64,000 nt of DNA from Rossellomorea vietnamensis (lineage in GTDB: Bacteria > Bacillota > Bacilli > Bacillales > Bacillaceae_B): NCBI RefSeq assembly GCF_008180415.1, contig NZ_VTEI01000001.1, forward strand, positions 296,620 through 360,619, given 5' to 3'. The translations under genes were made by a program, and so were the position numbers. Positions 46,221 to 55,067 of this stretch are shown piece after piece. The notes under the pieces were generated by a model. That model searched no databases. It was given only the letters and a program-made list of their open reading frames with translations, and was not told where the DNA came from. Every line of letters begins with the position of its first letter. Positions within the stretch are counted from its first letter, which is position 1.

Positions 46221-46745
46221 TTGAACAGACCGAATATCGAAACGCTGTATAGGAAGCACCACCAAGAAGTTTATAAGTTTCTAATCTGCTTTACAGGCTG
46301 CAAAAATGAAGCCGAAGATCTAACACAGGAAGTTTTCCTCAAGCTTATTAAATCCGGCTCAAATTATAATGGCAGCTGCACCATAACGACCTGGATCTTT
46401 TCCATTGCCAAACACACTGCAATCGACCACTACCGCAAGAAAAAATTCTATTCCATTGTTAAGGATTCATTTTTCAAGAACATGTCCTCCCTGCACTCAG
46501 ATCCACAGCACTTAATAATCCATGATGAAAACAAGCACCTTATCCACCAAGCCATACTTCAATTAAAGCCTTCCTACAGGGCAGTCATCATTCTTCGGGG
46601 CATCAATGAATTTACTATTTCAGAAACAGCAGAAATCCTAAACTGCAGTATTTCCAAGGTGAAAGTCACCTATCACAGAGCACTGAAAAGAATGAAGGAT
46701 GACATTGAATTATCTGAGCTTAAGGAGGTACTTAAAAATGCATAA
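46221..46745 (+). CDS. ECF-like RNA polymerase sigma factor
   Basis: 174 aa. Region 2 (about 5-75) includes NEAEDLTQEVFLKL and TWIFSIAKHTAIDHYRKKK; region 4 (about 110-165) includes LKPSYRAVIILRGINEFTISETAEI and KVTYHRALKRMK. The TTG at 46221 has AAAAGGAGGGG six bases upstream; an earlier in-frame TTG has no ribosome site. The next gene overlaps by eight bases and encodes a single-pass membrane protein, the usual position for an anti-sigma factor. It is not an obvious orthologue of a named B. subtilis sigma factor. Confidence 0.85.
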   Translation: MNRPNIETLYRKHHQEVYKFLICFTGCKNEAEDLTQEVFLKLIKSGSNYNGSCTITTWIFSIAKHTAIDHYRKKKFYSIVKDSFFKNMSSLHSDPQHLIIHDENKHLIHQAILQLKPSYRAVIILRGINEFTISETAEILNCSISKVKVTYHRALKRMKDDIELSELKEVLKNA

Positions 46746-47634
46746 AGAACAAGATCTTCTCTGCCAATTAAAATATGCTAAGGAACTCCTTCCGGCAGAA
46801 GAATTCTCGCAGAAAACCCTTTCAATGTTAATTGATGAAGAAGAGAAGCATTACAGAAAGAAAAAGGTAATTAGATTCTCATCTATCTCATTCGCTGTTT
46901 TAGCTAGTGCAGTTATGCTTCTATGGATAAGTTTTGGTGACCTTGCATCGACATCCCACTCCCTGACAGAAAAAATGCACTTAGGAACACCAGCAGAAAA
47001 TAATAAAATTGAATTCTTTGTATATCATACACACAGCCAGGAATCTTTCATTCCTGAAATAGGAGTAAAAAGCATAGATAAGGCACACAGCAACGAGGTG
47101 AACATCTCCATGGTTGGAGATCATCTTTCAAAAGCACTTACAGAAAGAGGAGTTGAGGTTCTTCATGAAAAACATGATTTTATCGCAGAGCTTAAGGAGA
47201 AGAACTTGAACTATGAAAAATCATATGAGTTATCACGTGCTTATGTAAGCGAAGCAGTAGAACAGAATGAAGAAAGCTTAGCCATGGTCCTTGATATTCA
47301 CCGAGACAGCCAGCCAAGGAAAGTTACCACTTTAGAATATGAAGGAGAACATTATGGGAAGGTTGCTTTTTTTGTTTCTTCAAATATAGATAATATTGAT
47401 GAAGTGATAAAATTTACAGAAGCAGTCAATGCAAGGATGGAAGAAAAAGTTCCGGGGCTTTCCAGGGGAGTCTTTATTAAAAATATCGGGTCAAAGCAAT
47501 CAACCTACAACCAGGACCTGTTTAATCGCTCATTATCCATAAACATTGGCGGCGCAGAAAATACTCTTGAAGAAGAGTACAGAACGGCAGATCTCCTGGC
47601 TGAGGTGCTTTCTGAGATTCATTGGGAGAACTAG
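46738..47634 (+). CDS. Membrane protein with SpoIIP-type amidase domain, possible anti-sigma
   Basis: 298 aa. A cytoplasmic segment (1-45, charged, no HxxxCxxC zinc motif) is followed by one transmembrane helix (46-66). The extracytoplasmic SpoIIP-like amidase/endopeptidase domain (about 90-295) has candidate metal ligands and catalytic residues His97/His99 (VYHTHSQES), His188 (LDIHRDS) and Glu274 (GGAENT). The start ATG has GGAGG and overlaps the sigma gene. The layout suggests a cell-wall-acting sensor or anti-sigma partner. Its anti-sigma role is inference from position. Confidence 0.8.
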   Translation: MHKEQDLLCQLKYAKELLPAEEFSQKTLSMLIDEEEKHYRKKKVIRFSSISFAVLASAVMLLWISFGDLASTSHSLTEKMHLGTPAENNKIEFFVYHTHSQESFIPEIGVKSIDKAHSNEVNISMVGDHLSKALTERGVEVLHEKHDFIAELKEKNLNYEKSYELSRAYVSEAVEQNEESLAMVLDIHRDSQPRKVTTLEYEGEHYGKVAFFVSSNIDNIDEVIKFTEAVNARMEEKVPGLSRGVFIKNIGSKQSTYNQDLFNRSLSINIGGAENTLEEEYRTADLLAEVLSEIHWEN

Positions 47635-47685
47635 GAGTGCAATATATATGCTGTCCAGAATGATCTTCAGAACAGCATTTGCTCG

Positions 47686-47844
47686 TCACATTTTTTCTTC
47701 ATTTTGAGCATTGCTCGAATTTAGAGGCCCTGCCTCGCCATCATGAAGACCTGATTCATAGGAATCCATAATTTGAGCCGAAGTTTGTTCGGCGGCTCTT
47801 TCATCATAAAAACTCTGCTGTGATACTCTGTTCTTTTTGTCCAT
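47686..47844 (-). CDS. Small hydrophilic protein, unknown
   Basis: 52 aa. Starts MDKKNRVSQQSFYDERAAEQ; acidic C-terminal half with ESGLHDGEAGPLN. An AAGGAGG ribosome site lies ten bases before the ATG. No membrane segment. It is convergent with the SpoIIP-like gene and shares a weak hairpin (ATGCTGT / ACAGCAT, 47648-47678) with it. Family not recognised. A longer open frame in another reading phase covers the same DNA but lacks a ribosome site. Confidence 0.6.
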   Translation of the reverse strand: MDKKNRVSQQSFYDERAAEQTSAQIMDSYESGLHDGEAGPLNSSNAQNEEKM

Positions 47845-47952
47845 GGTTTAATGTCCTCCTTAAACGGAAAAATAACTACTAATAGCTTTTGAAATTCTGT
47901 AACAGTTATTATAGGAAATATATAGTAAAATGAAGGTAAGGAGGGATGGGCC

Positions 47953-48399
47953 ATGACTTTGAAGTATAAAAACATACTTGTGGCAGTTGATGGGTCTAAA
48001 GAAGCTGAATGGGCATTTACAAAATCAATCGATATTGCTTTACGTAATGAAGCGAAAATCTCAATCCTGCATGTAATTGATGCGAGGTCCTTTGCAACGG
48101 TGGAATCCTATGAACAGTCAGTAGGTGACCGAGCTGACCAGTATGCTAAAGAATTGATAGAATCATATAAAGAGCAAGCTCATCAAGCAGGTGTAACCAA
48201 TGTCGATACCCTGATTGAATATGGATCCCCTAAAGTCATCATTCCAAAAGATGGAGCGGAAAAAGTCAGTGCAGATCTGATTGTCTGCGGTGCCACAGGA
48301 TTGAGCGCCATGGAGAGATTCCTAATAGGAAGTGTTTCAGAGCATATCACTCGCTCAGCGAAATGTGATGTTCTCGTAGTCAGGACTGACGATCAGTAA
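47953..48399 (+). CDS. Universal stress protein UspA family
   Basis: 148 aa single-domain Usp. N-terminal ILVAVDGSKEAEWAF, and the ATP-binding motif GATGLSAMERFLIGSVSEHI near 118-137 (G-2x-G-9x-G-S/T). Probably a nucleotide-binding stress protein. AAGGAGGGATGGGCC precedes the ATG. Single-gene unit. Confidence 0.9.
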   Translation: MTLKYKNILVAVDGSKEAEWAFTKSIDIALRNEAKISILHVIDARSFATVESYEQSVGDRADQYAKELIESYKEQAHQAGVTNVDTLIEYGSPKVIIPKDGAEKVSADLIVCGATGLSAMERFLIGSVSEHITRSAKCDVLVVRTDDQ

Positions 48400-48500
48400 T
48401 ATAAAGAGCGGAATAGCTGTGTTCAGAACCGCCAGCCAAATGTTCCGAAGAGAAAAAAAGGCAGTCTTCCCTCTTATTTGTTACACGAGGGGCTGGATTT
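48400..48500. repeat. Decayed repeat B copy
   Basis: AAGAGCGGAATAGCTGTG, GCCAAATGTTCCGAAGAGAAAAAAAGGCAGTCTTCCC and ACGAGGGGCTGGA align with the 126-bp unit at 21.5 kb, with a shortened right part. Confidence 0.65.
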
Positions 48501-48611
48501 AGAACCGCTAACCAGTTCCAATCCACTATTTTCTTGTCTTTTCACAATAGGTTCTTTTCTAAAAGATGGTGTTTATGGATACTTTATTATCCTCCTCTCC
48601 ATTTTAAGTTG

Positions 48612-48715
48612 GAGGATTGGAGCGGAAGGCGTACGACCTCCTGCGGGACTAGCGGGACAGGTGAGACCCCACAGGCGAAGCCGAGGAGTCGTGCGCCTGG
48701 AGCGGAAATCCATTA
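48612..48715. repeat. Repeat A copy 3 with 22-bp deletion
   Basis: Same ends as copies 1 and 2, but 22 bp between two GGAG tetramers (in GAGGAGGCTC and GCGGAGTCG) are missing, as expected for deletion between short direct repeats. Confidence 0.88.
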
Positions 48716-48756
48716 CTATTATAACAGCCACAATTTATGCGAAAACAACCTGACCA

Positions 48757-48788
48757 AAAGACCAACCGGCAGCCGGTTGGTCTTTTTT
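48757..48788. terminator. EcsC-gene terminator, bidirectional
   Basis: Stem AAAGACCAACCGGC / GCCGGTTGGTCTTT with A and T runs on both sides, just after the EcsC-family stop. Confidence 0.93.
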
Positions 48789-48797
48789 ACTTATCAC

Positions 48798-49637
48798 TTA
48801 TCCGTCACTGCGCTTTCTGGACAAGTAACGATATTGATAATACTTCTCTGCAAAATCATTCAATTTTCTGGTGTATTGATAATTGACTCCTGCCCCTACT
48901 GCCATGCTGATCAGGGGTATCCCTGACAGGCGCTTCTTCCTGAACGTCGTAATGACAGTCCCCTTGAGCATATGCTTCAAAGGACCTTCCAGCCAGGTGT
49001 AATCCGTAAGCTTTTCTGTGCCATTGTAAAAATAATCATTTTCTTTTCGTTCTAGGTCTTCCATTAATTCTTCCCAGGCTGCAGCCCTCAATCTGGCAGG
49101 AAGTGTGGCTGCATGGAAAACCTTCAATGACGTCATCATCTCAAAAGGTGTTTGAACATCGAAACCGTACGATATCGCAATCAGCTGCACAGAACGCAAA
49201 TTAATTACGGCCATTGCCGGCAGATCCGCCCCAATTGCGGCCGCACCTCCAGTGCCAGTCAGTCCGCCCTGTACAAACGAATAAAATTGATGCCTGCCAG
49301 AATGCTGCATGGCTATATAATGAAGTTGATCAATCGTTAAAAAATGCAAATCCTGAATGGTCTCGACCTCCTGATTGAAGGCACGGGCCGTTTTCAAAAT
49401 CCGTTCACGCGCATCATTCTGAAGCTGAGAACCCTGCAGCAAAGAATGCAAATGAAATAACCACCCATCAAGTTTTTGAAAAAACCGCTCCTGCACATCG
49501 ACTGGAAGCGTGGAAAATGCACCATCAAGCCACTTTACATATGTATTCTCAAGATCATTGGCCTCATAATCATAAAGGGAATCCTGCCACAGGCGAATCT
49601 CCTCCAGCACTTTTTCCTCTCTTTGGGACAATTCCAT
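48798..49637 (-). CDS. EcsC family protein
   Basis: 279 aa. EcsC-family features: an N-terminal helical part with a WLDGAFSTLP segment, a glycine-rich hydrophobic stretch GGLTGTGGAAAIGADLPAMAVINLR near 126-150, and a basic C-terminus. The biochemical role is unknown; the name comes from the ecs ABC-transporter operon of B. subtilis. The ATG with AAGGAG nine bases upstream was chosen over a TTG three codons earlier. Located upstream of ackA, same strand. Confidence 0.82.
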   Translation of the reverse strand: MELSQREEKVLEEIRLWQDSLYDYEANDLENTYVKWLDGAFSTLPVDVQERFFQKLDGWLFHLHSLLQGSQLQNDARERILKTARAFNQEVETIQDLHFLTIDQLHYIAMQHSGRHQFYSFVQGGLTGTGGAAAIGADLPAMAVINLRSVQLIAISYGFDVQTPFEMMTSLKVFHAATLPARLRAAAWEELMEDLERKENDYFYNGTEKLTDYTWLEGPLKHMLKGTVITTFRKKRLSGIPLISMAVGAGVNYQYTRKLNDFAEKYYQYRYLSRKRSDG

Positions 49638-49756
49638 CGACCTCAACTCCTTATCAAGACATGATTTCCTTTAATATACCATAATGGCTGGATTACTCCT
49701 ACATGGATTCGGAATTGTTTCAGAATACATTGATTTTTCACTCATTTTTTTATCGG

Positions 49757-49862
49757 CACCCTTCTGACAGAACCGATTTTCTTCTTTCTGAATTCCGTGC
49801 TGCCTGTGCGCCCTTCTGACGACATCGATTCTCTAATCACCGGATTCTATGCTGCCCGAACA
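49757..49862. repeat. Two-unit 52-bp repeat
   Basis: CACCCTTCTGAC at 49757 and CGCCCTTCTGAC at 49809, 52 bp apart, with CCGTGCTGCC / CTATGCTGCCC also in register. TTCTG-A-CAGAA in the first unit is a small palindrome. The rest of the 49638-49982 gap shows no feature. Confidence 0.55.
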
Positions 49863-49982
49863 TCTTCAATTAGCACCCAACAAAAAAGAGGACAAACCCT
49901 AAGCAGTCTCGTCCTCAATTTCATAGAAGTATTCTGTTTTTTAGCCTAAGCACCTGCTAGAGGAGCCTTCGTTAAGTTAAGA

Positions 49983-51170
49983 TCAGACAGTCAAACGCTG
50001 AACATCGCGGGCGATCATAACTTCTTCGTTCGTCGGGATGATCATGACTTTAACAGGAGAATGAGGGTAGTTGATGAACGTCTCTTCTCCTCTTACTTTG
50101 TTTCTTGCCGGATCCCAGTAGATGCCCATGAACTCAAGGCCCTTTAGAACTTTTTCACGGACGATCTGGCTGTTTTCACCGATACCGGCAGTGAAGATGA
50201 TGGCATCGACCCCGTACATGCGGGATGCGTAAGAACCGATGTATTTATGGATGCGGTTTGCGAAAACTTCCAATGCCAATTCAGCACGTTCGTTTCCTTC
50301 TGCCGCCTGCCCTTCGATGTCACGCAGGTCACTGGAAAGGCCGGATACTCCAAGCATACCGGATTTTTTATTCAGTACATCCAGTACCTCATCAGCTGTC
50401 TTGCCTGTTTTCTCCATGATGAACGGAATAAGGGCAGGGTCAATGTTACCTGATCTGGTTCCCATTGCGACACCTGCTAGAGGTGTGAAGCCCATGGAAG
50501 TATCGATTGACTTTCCGCCTTCAATGGCAGCGATACTTGCACCGTTTCCTAAGTGGCAGGAAATCAGTCTCAACTGCTCTTTAGGACGGCCAAGCATTTC
50601 TGCCGCACGTTCAGAAACATATTTATGGGAAGTTCCGTGGAAGCCATATTTACGGATTCCGTAATCCTCATAGTAGTCATACGGCAGGCTGTACAGGAAT
50701 GAGCTTTCCGGCATCGTTTGGTGGAAAGCTGTATCAAATACCGCTACTGCAGGAACATTTGGCAGGACACTTTGGAATGATTTGATTCCCGTAATATTCG
50801 CTGGGTTATGAAGCGGAGCAAGTTCAGAAAGCTCCTCGATTTTTTCAATCACTTCGTCAGTAATCACAACTGAATCATTGAACACTTCGCCGCCATGGAC
50901 CACACGGTGGCCGATTCCTTCAATTTCATCCAGGGATTCAATGATGCCTGCAGAAGTCAATTTGTCCAGAAGCATTTTAACGGCTACTTCATGATTCGGA
51001 ATATCCGTTACTTCTTCCTGTTTTTCTCCGTTCACTGAAATGCTGAATACAGAGTCATTTAATCCGATCCGTTCAATTAGGCCTTTTGTAATAACCTCTT
51101 CTTGAGGCATTTCGAAAAGCTGGAACTTTAAAGAAGAGCTCCCAGCATTGATTGCGATCATTTTTGCCAT
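49983..51170 (-). CDS. ackA: Acetate kinase
   Basis: Makes acetate and ATP from acetyl phosphate in overflow metabolism. 395 aa. Motifs: [15 protein letters not shown] at the N-terminus, GHRVVHGGE (catalytic Arg near 90), [26 protein letters not shown], and [16 protein letters not shown] precedes the ATG. Single-gene unit with a promoter and an upstream cre site, in line with CcpA activation. Confidence 0.97.
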   Translation of the reverse strand: MAKMIAINAGSSSLKFQLFEMPQEEVITKGLIERIGLNDSVFSISVNGEKQEEVTDIPNHEVAVKMLLDKLTSAGIIESLDEIEGIGHRVVHGGEVFNDSVVITDEVIEKIEELSELAPLHNPANITGIKSFQSVLPNVPAVAVFDTAFHQTMPESSFLYSLPYDYYEDYGIRKYGFHGTSHKYVSERAAEMLGRPKEQLRLISCHLGNGASIAAIEGGKSIDTSMGFTPLAGVAMGTRSGNIDPALIPFIMEKTGKTADEVLDVLNKKSGMLGVSGLSSDLRDIEGQAAEGNERAELALEVFANRIHKYIGSYASRMYGVDAIIFTAGIGENSQIVREKVLKGLEFMGIYWDPARNKVRGEETFINYPHSPVKVMIIPTNEEVMIARDVQRLTV

Positions 51171-51261
51171 TTATTTTCCGCTCCTTTTGTCTTGTCAAAC
51201 TGGTGATGGTGCGTTCTATCATAGTTTGTTCATTTCATGACTTTATATCTCTCAATTTTTC

Positions 51262-51319
51262 ATTTAATCACTGCTTGTTTGCCTTTTCAAGGGTAAGGTT
51301 CCCAGGTAATCGTTTACAT
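51262..51319 (-). promoter_or_regulatory. ackA promoter with upstream cre site
   Basis: Minus strand: -35 TTGAAA (51285-51290), 17 bases, -10 TTAAAT (51262-51267). Upstream of it ATGTAAACGATTACC (51305-51319) fits the cre consensus at 14 of 15 positions, centred near -57. An upstream cre is how CcpA activates ackA in B. subtilis. Confidence 0.8.
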
Positions 51320-51433
51320 ACCGAAGTAAATATTTTCAGATAATAATGTTAAGCCGTAAACCTTTGCAGGGGCTTAAGCACTGCTCCTCTATTTATTTCC
51401 AATATGGTACATTCTGATTGCCAGTACCGGCAT

Positions 51434-51472
51434 AAAAAAAGGCAAAGTCCAATAACGATTGCGACTTTACCT
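51434..51472 (-). terminator. ytxK terminator
   Basis: Imperfect stem AGGCAAAGTC / GACTTTACCT with T7 on the minus strand, 16 bp from the ytxK stop. Confidence 0.75.
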
Positions 51473-51487
51473 AGTTTTTGCTTTCCC

Positions 51488-52474
51488 TTATTTATTTTCT
51501 TTAAACCATTGATCCATCTTCGCCAGCATATTTTCCATCGCTTTGGGATTGGAAAGGGACGGCATATTTGCCATCAGAACTTCTTTTGGCGGTTTTACAT
51601 CCTCTTTCTTCTTTTGAAGAATCAAAATGCTTTTCGCTGATTGCTCATTTTTGAAAAGAGACATCGGCAATTGCAGCAAGCCCTGGATGTACACATGCTC
51701 TTTAAAATAACCGTGCAGCTTTTTGGCTTCCTCCGACTCGAATAAGTGATTCGGTACCAGGAAGAACAAGTAGCCCCCTGGCTTCGTATGTTTGACGCTC
51801 TGCTCGATGAAAAGGTGATGAGAGTAAGAATGGCCTTTATCACTTTGCAATTCATAGTCGGCAGCCCTTAAGTCATTAGGGTAATAACCAACTGGCAGAT
51901 CGCTGATGACAAGGTCAACAGGATCAATGAAGAGCGGTTCGAGTGAATCCTGGTTAAACAATTCCAGAGGATGCTTCTGCAGGTTCGCCCCAATGTAAGC
52001 CAGCTTTATCAGCAGGTCATCAACGTCTACTCCGACAGATGCCACTTTCTTATCTGAAAGCCCATTAAGAACGGTTGTGAGCAGGTTTCCTGTCCCGATT
52101 GCGGGATCCAGAAGACGCAGGTCCTGGCTGCCTTTAGTGAATTTCCCCGTTAAGTAGCTGAGGAACATTCCAATGGCATCAGGAGTCATTTGGTGGTTAG
52201 GCTGAGAGCTTTCCTTCATGCCCTTAAGGATTGCAAGCTGCAGCGCTTTGCGTATCTGCTCTTTTTCCATGCTGTCCAGACCGGCATCGCTGTACTTCTT
52301 CTGAAGTCTTTTCTTGGTCAGTTCAGTCAGCTCATCTTGCAGGATATTTCCATAAAAAAGATTTTCCCCGCTTTCGGCAATGGCTTCGAGATATGTACAA
52401 GCTAATTCCTCTTGCAGGATCAGCGCTGTTTCGTCTAATGTATTAAATAAATTTTCAATTGGAGAAACCGTCAT
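51488..52474 (-). CDS. ytxK: Class I SAM-dependent methyltransferase YtxK
   Basis: 328 aa, the size of B. subtilis YtxK, whose gene also adjoins ackA. A helical N-terminal part (1-105) is followed by an N6-adenine-methylase-type domain: LLDPAIGTGNLLTTV (SAM loop near 122-136), the VGVDVDD acidic strand, and the catalytic-type SDLPVGYYP at about 190, where NPPY is usual. The substrate is unknown; a DNA or other nucleic-acid target is possible. ATG follows AAAGGAGACAG. Confidence 0.88.
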   Translation of the reverse strand: MTVSPIENLFNTLDETALILQEELACTYLEAIAESGENLFYGNILQDELTELTKKRLQKKYSDAGLDSMEKEQIRKALQLAILKGMKESSQPNHQMTPDAIGMFLSYLTGKFTKGSQDLRLLDPAIGTGNLLTTVLNGLSDKKVASVGVDVDDLLIKLAYIGANLQKHPLELFNQDSLEPLFIDPVDLVISDLPVGYYPNDLRAADYELQSDKGHSYSHHLFIEQSVKHTKPGGYLFFLVPNHLFESEEAKKLHGYFKEHVYIQGLLQLPMSLFKNEQSAKSILILQKKKEDVKPPKEVLMANMPSLSNPKAMENMLAKMDQWFKENK

Positions 52475-52716
52475 GTGTCTCTGTCTCCTTTACTATTAAT
52501 TCTTTCTCTATTTTACCTTTGTCTGCACAAGTGTCAAAGAAGGGCACTTGCTATTCAGAAAGGAATGGCCAATTATAACCCGATAACCATCTTGATAAAG
52601 GTAATGTTTGGGGTGAGCCTGGCTCAATTACTACAACCAGTTTCATTCCTCTAGCAAAAAAAGCCCTGAAGGATTGCTCCAGGACCATTCTTCTCATCCA
52701 ATATCATCTAATAAGA

Positions 52717-53217
52717 TTACTGAGCGTTTTTCACCGCTTCGATTGCTGCATCGTAATCAGGATGGTTTGTCGCCTCACTGACGTATTCAGCATGAATCAC
52801 TGTATCATTGCTGTCGACGACAAATACGGCACGGGCAAGCAGGCGCATTTCCTTGATATGAACACCGTATGCTTCACCAAAAGACATGTCACGGTGATCA
52901 GATAAGGTTTGTACATTTTCGATACCGTTCGCCCCGCACCAGCGTCTTTGAGCAAATGGCAAATCAGCGGAAACCGTCAAAACTTCTACATTTTCAAGAG
53001 TTCCTGCTTCCTCGTTAAATTTACGTGTCTGTGCATCGCATACTCCCGTGTCAATGGATGGCACCACAGAGATTAAACGAACTTTGCCCTTTGTATCATT
53101 AAGAGATACTTCTGAGAGATCGTTAGCTAGAACTGTGAAATCCGGTGCAGAATCCCCTGGTTTTACTTCATTTCCTAAAAGTGTTACAGGATTATTTTTA
53201 AATGTAATTGAAGCCAT
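52717..53217 (-). CDS. tpx: Thiol peroxidase
   Basis: Atypical 2-Cys peroxiredoxin that reduces hydroperoxides using thioredoxin. 166 aa. Peroxidatic Cys60 lies in [13 protein letters not shown]; resolving Cys94 lies in [11 protein letters not shown] and SVVPS motifs are typical. AGGAGG precedes the ATG. It lies between ytfJ and ytxK as in B. subtilis. Confidence 0.96.
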   Translation of the reverse strand: MASITFKNNPVTLLGNEVKPGDSAPDFTVLANDLSEVSLNDTKGKVRLISVVPSIDTGVCDAQTRKFNEEAGTLENVEVLTVSADLPFAQRRWCGANGIENVQTLSDHRDMSFGEAYGVHIKEMRLLARAVFVVDSNDTVIHAEYVSEATNHPDYDAAIEAVKNAQ

Positions 53218-53396
53218 ATTGAAATACCTCCTTCGTTATGTATGAATCTCTTTTATCGTACCGAACGGATTCAAGAGAAATCAACTAATATGATTGTAGG
53301 GTTCTAATTAATACACTGCGATTCCCTCATGAATAACTGCATATAATTAATTCGGCAGCCCGCCTAAGTGTCTGATAGCTGGTAAACAATAATGAA

Positions 53397-53436
53397 GACT
53401 GATCATGTTTCCTTTAAAGCCGGAACCTGATCAGTC
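53397..53436. terminator. Hairpin after ytfJ
   Basis: Stem GACTGATCA / TGATCAGTC with inner GTTTCC / GGAAC pairs. The T5 run is on the plus-strand side, so termination of ytfJ (minus) is plausible but the T tract is weak there. Confidence 0.55.
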
Positions 53437-53454
53437 CTTTTTCATGCTATTAAA

Positions 53455-53940
53455 TTAGAAGTCAAACGATTGATTCTGGCCATTATTTTGATTTTGATTT
53501 TGGTTTTGGTTCTGCTGTCCCTGTCCGTTGTCTTGATTATTTTTCTTCATCATTCCCTGGATCTTTTCCATTACACCAGGTGCGAGGTCGAGAATCTTTT
53601 CAAGCAGATGGGTATTTTCATCAAGATGAAGCATTTTGATTCCTTTTGAACCAACTATCAAGAATGCAATCGGTGTGATGGAGACCCCGCCGCCGCTACC
53701 GCCGCCAAATGGCTGTTCCTTCTTGCCTTGCTTGCCATCTTGGCCTTCTTTATCTCCCTTGCCGTTGAGAATGAACTCGCTGCCTCCTGCAGCAAAACCG
53801 AAACCTACTTTAGAAACGGTGAGGATGACACTTCCGTCAGGGGTTTCAACCGGATCTCCGATAATCGTATTAACATCGATCATTTCTTTAAGATTTTCCA
53901 TTGCTGTAGTCATAAGTCCTTCGATTGGATGATCAGACAT
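53455..53940 (-). CDS. ytfJ: Sporulation protein YtfJ (GerW family)
   Basis: 161 aa. The GerW core (1-115) includes EGLMTTAMENLKEMIDVNTI, GDPVETPDGSVILTVSKVGFGFAAGGSEF, a glycine-rich turn and ITPIAFLIVG. In B. subtilis the protein acts in spore germination. The C-terminal 30 residues are an N/Q-rich low-complexity tail made of QN dipeptides ending SFDF. AGGAGG precedes the ATG. Probably co-transcribed with ytfI upstream. Confidence 0.9.
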   Translation of the reverse strand: MSDHPIEGLMTTAMENLKEMIDVNTIIGDPVETPDGSVILTVSKVGFGFAAGGSEFILNGKGDKEGQDGKQGKKEQPFGGGSGGGVSITPIAFLIVGSKGIKMLHLDENTHLLEKILDLAPGVMEKIQGMMKKNNQDNGQGQQNQNQNQNQNNGQNQSFDF

Positions 53941-54041
53941 AAGATTACCTCCTAAGTGTTATGTAAAGACTCTTTACCGCTTTAAAGCAGCACAAGGGAC
54001 AGTCCCTATTAGCGCGGCAGTGCAGTAAAGCGCTTGTCTTT

Positions 54042-54749
54042 TTAAATGGATTGATTTTTTTCTGACACTACTGCTAGCGGTTTGGTTTGGAACTTGGGTT
54101 TTCCGCCTTTCCAGAACTTAATCAATTTGATTCCTGCTAATATAGCATGCCCGACCCGAAAAGTTATGATACATGAAAATTCCGTCTGGATGAGTGCTTT
54201 TTGAAATGAGGGAATGACGGCAAGCTGCGGTTTGGATTGAAGCTGCATATAGTTGCTCATCACGCCAATCACCCCTCCCTTCGCCCCCCACATAAGCCCA
54301 GTCATCGTCCCGGTTGATGCAGCATCTCCTGTACCGAAGACAGTCTGCCATTTCACATCCCCGATTTTAACTTTTTTCATAAAACTTCTGACTATCCGGT
54401 GAAGCCCGGCTACATGCTGAAGGAGTTCCCGGAAATCCTTAATGGATGCCAGCATCTCTTCAGGCGTTTCCTTTTTAAGTTTGTCTTTTTCCTTCCCTTT
54501 TCCTTCACTGCCTTTTTCCGTTTTTTCCTCAAAAACAATATTGGGTCCATCATCATCCAGCTTGACCATCGGGACTTCGACTTTATATTTAATCAGGCCG
54601 AACCAGGCCCTGAATCTTATGATGAAATGGTCGTTGTCATTTCCATGATAAAGTGAAACTGTAATCGTAAGCTTGGTAATCAGGATGATGATTACTAAAA
54701 ATAAAATAAGAGCTAGAACTACAATCAGTGTGATGATCCATCCATTCAC
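54042..54749 (-). CDS. ytfI: DUF2953 membrane protein YtfI
   Basis: About 235 aa. One N-terminal transmembrane helix (GWIITLIVVLALILFLVIIIL) is followed by a DUF2953 domain: YHGNDNDHFIIRFRAWFGLIKYKVEVP, a charged linker rich in K and E, and a C-terminal HAILAGIKLIKFWKGG. Probably a sporulation gene, linked to ytfJ. The start is unsure: a GTG here has GAAGGG 12 bases upstream, and the open frame extends to 54833. Confidence 0.8.
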   Translation of the reverse strand: MNGWIITLIVVLALILFLVIIILITKLTITVSLYHGNDNDHFIIRFRAWFGLIKYKVEVPMVKLDDDGPNIVFEEKTEKGSEGKGKEKDKLKKETPEEMLASIKDFRELLQHVAGLHRIVRSFMKKVKIGDVKWQTVFGTGDAASTGTMTGLMWGAKGGVIGVMSNYMQLQSKPQLAVIPSFQKALIQTEFSCIITFRVGHAILAGIKLIKFWKGGKPKFQTKPLAVVSEKNQSI

Positions 54750-54994
54750 TTTTTTCCACAACCCTTCAACTTGGAAGTATAGGCTTATTATTACCAAATT
54801 AAACCTTTCATACTTATTTAAGGAAAATAGCACATTAGCGGGCGATGAATGATAAAAGAGTTTGAGGGGGCAGGTTATCCGTCTTTCGATAATTGAAGGA
54901 AAAATGAAACTTTTGATAAGGGGGAGGTTTAACTTTAAGGATGGATTTTTTTCTTACCTCATCAGCTTAAAATCCTTTCCTAATGCGCTCAAAT

Positions 54995-55026
54995 AGAAAA
55001 AGCAGCCATCCGGGGACAGCTGCTTC
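54995..55026 (-). terminator. yteJ terminator
   Basis: Stem AAGCAGC / GCTGCTT with an interrupted T tract on the minus strand, about 40 bp beyond the yteJ stop. Confidence 0.65.
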
Positions 55027-55067
55027 TTCTGTATTTTTATATTCTGCAAACTAGATGCAGGTAATAT

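Noticed and set aside
47721-47975. 84-codon minus-strand frame overlapping the start of the UspA gene
   Set aside because: No ribosome site. A shorter frame in another phase (47686-47844) has one and a more protein-like composition.
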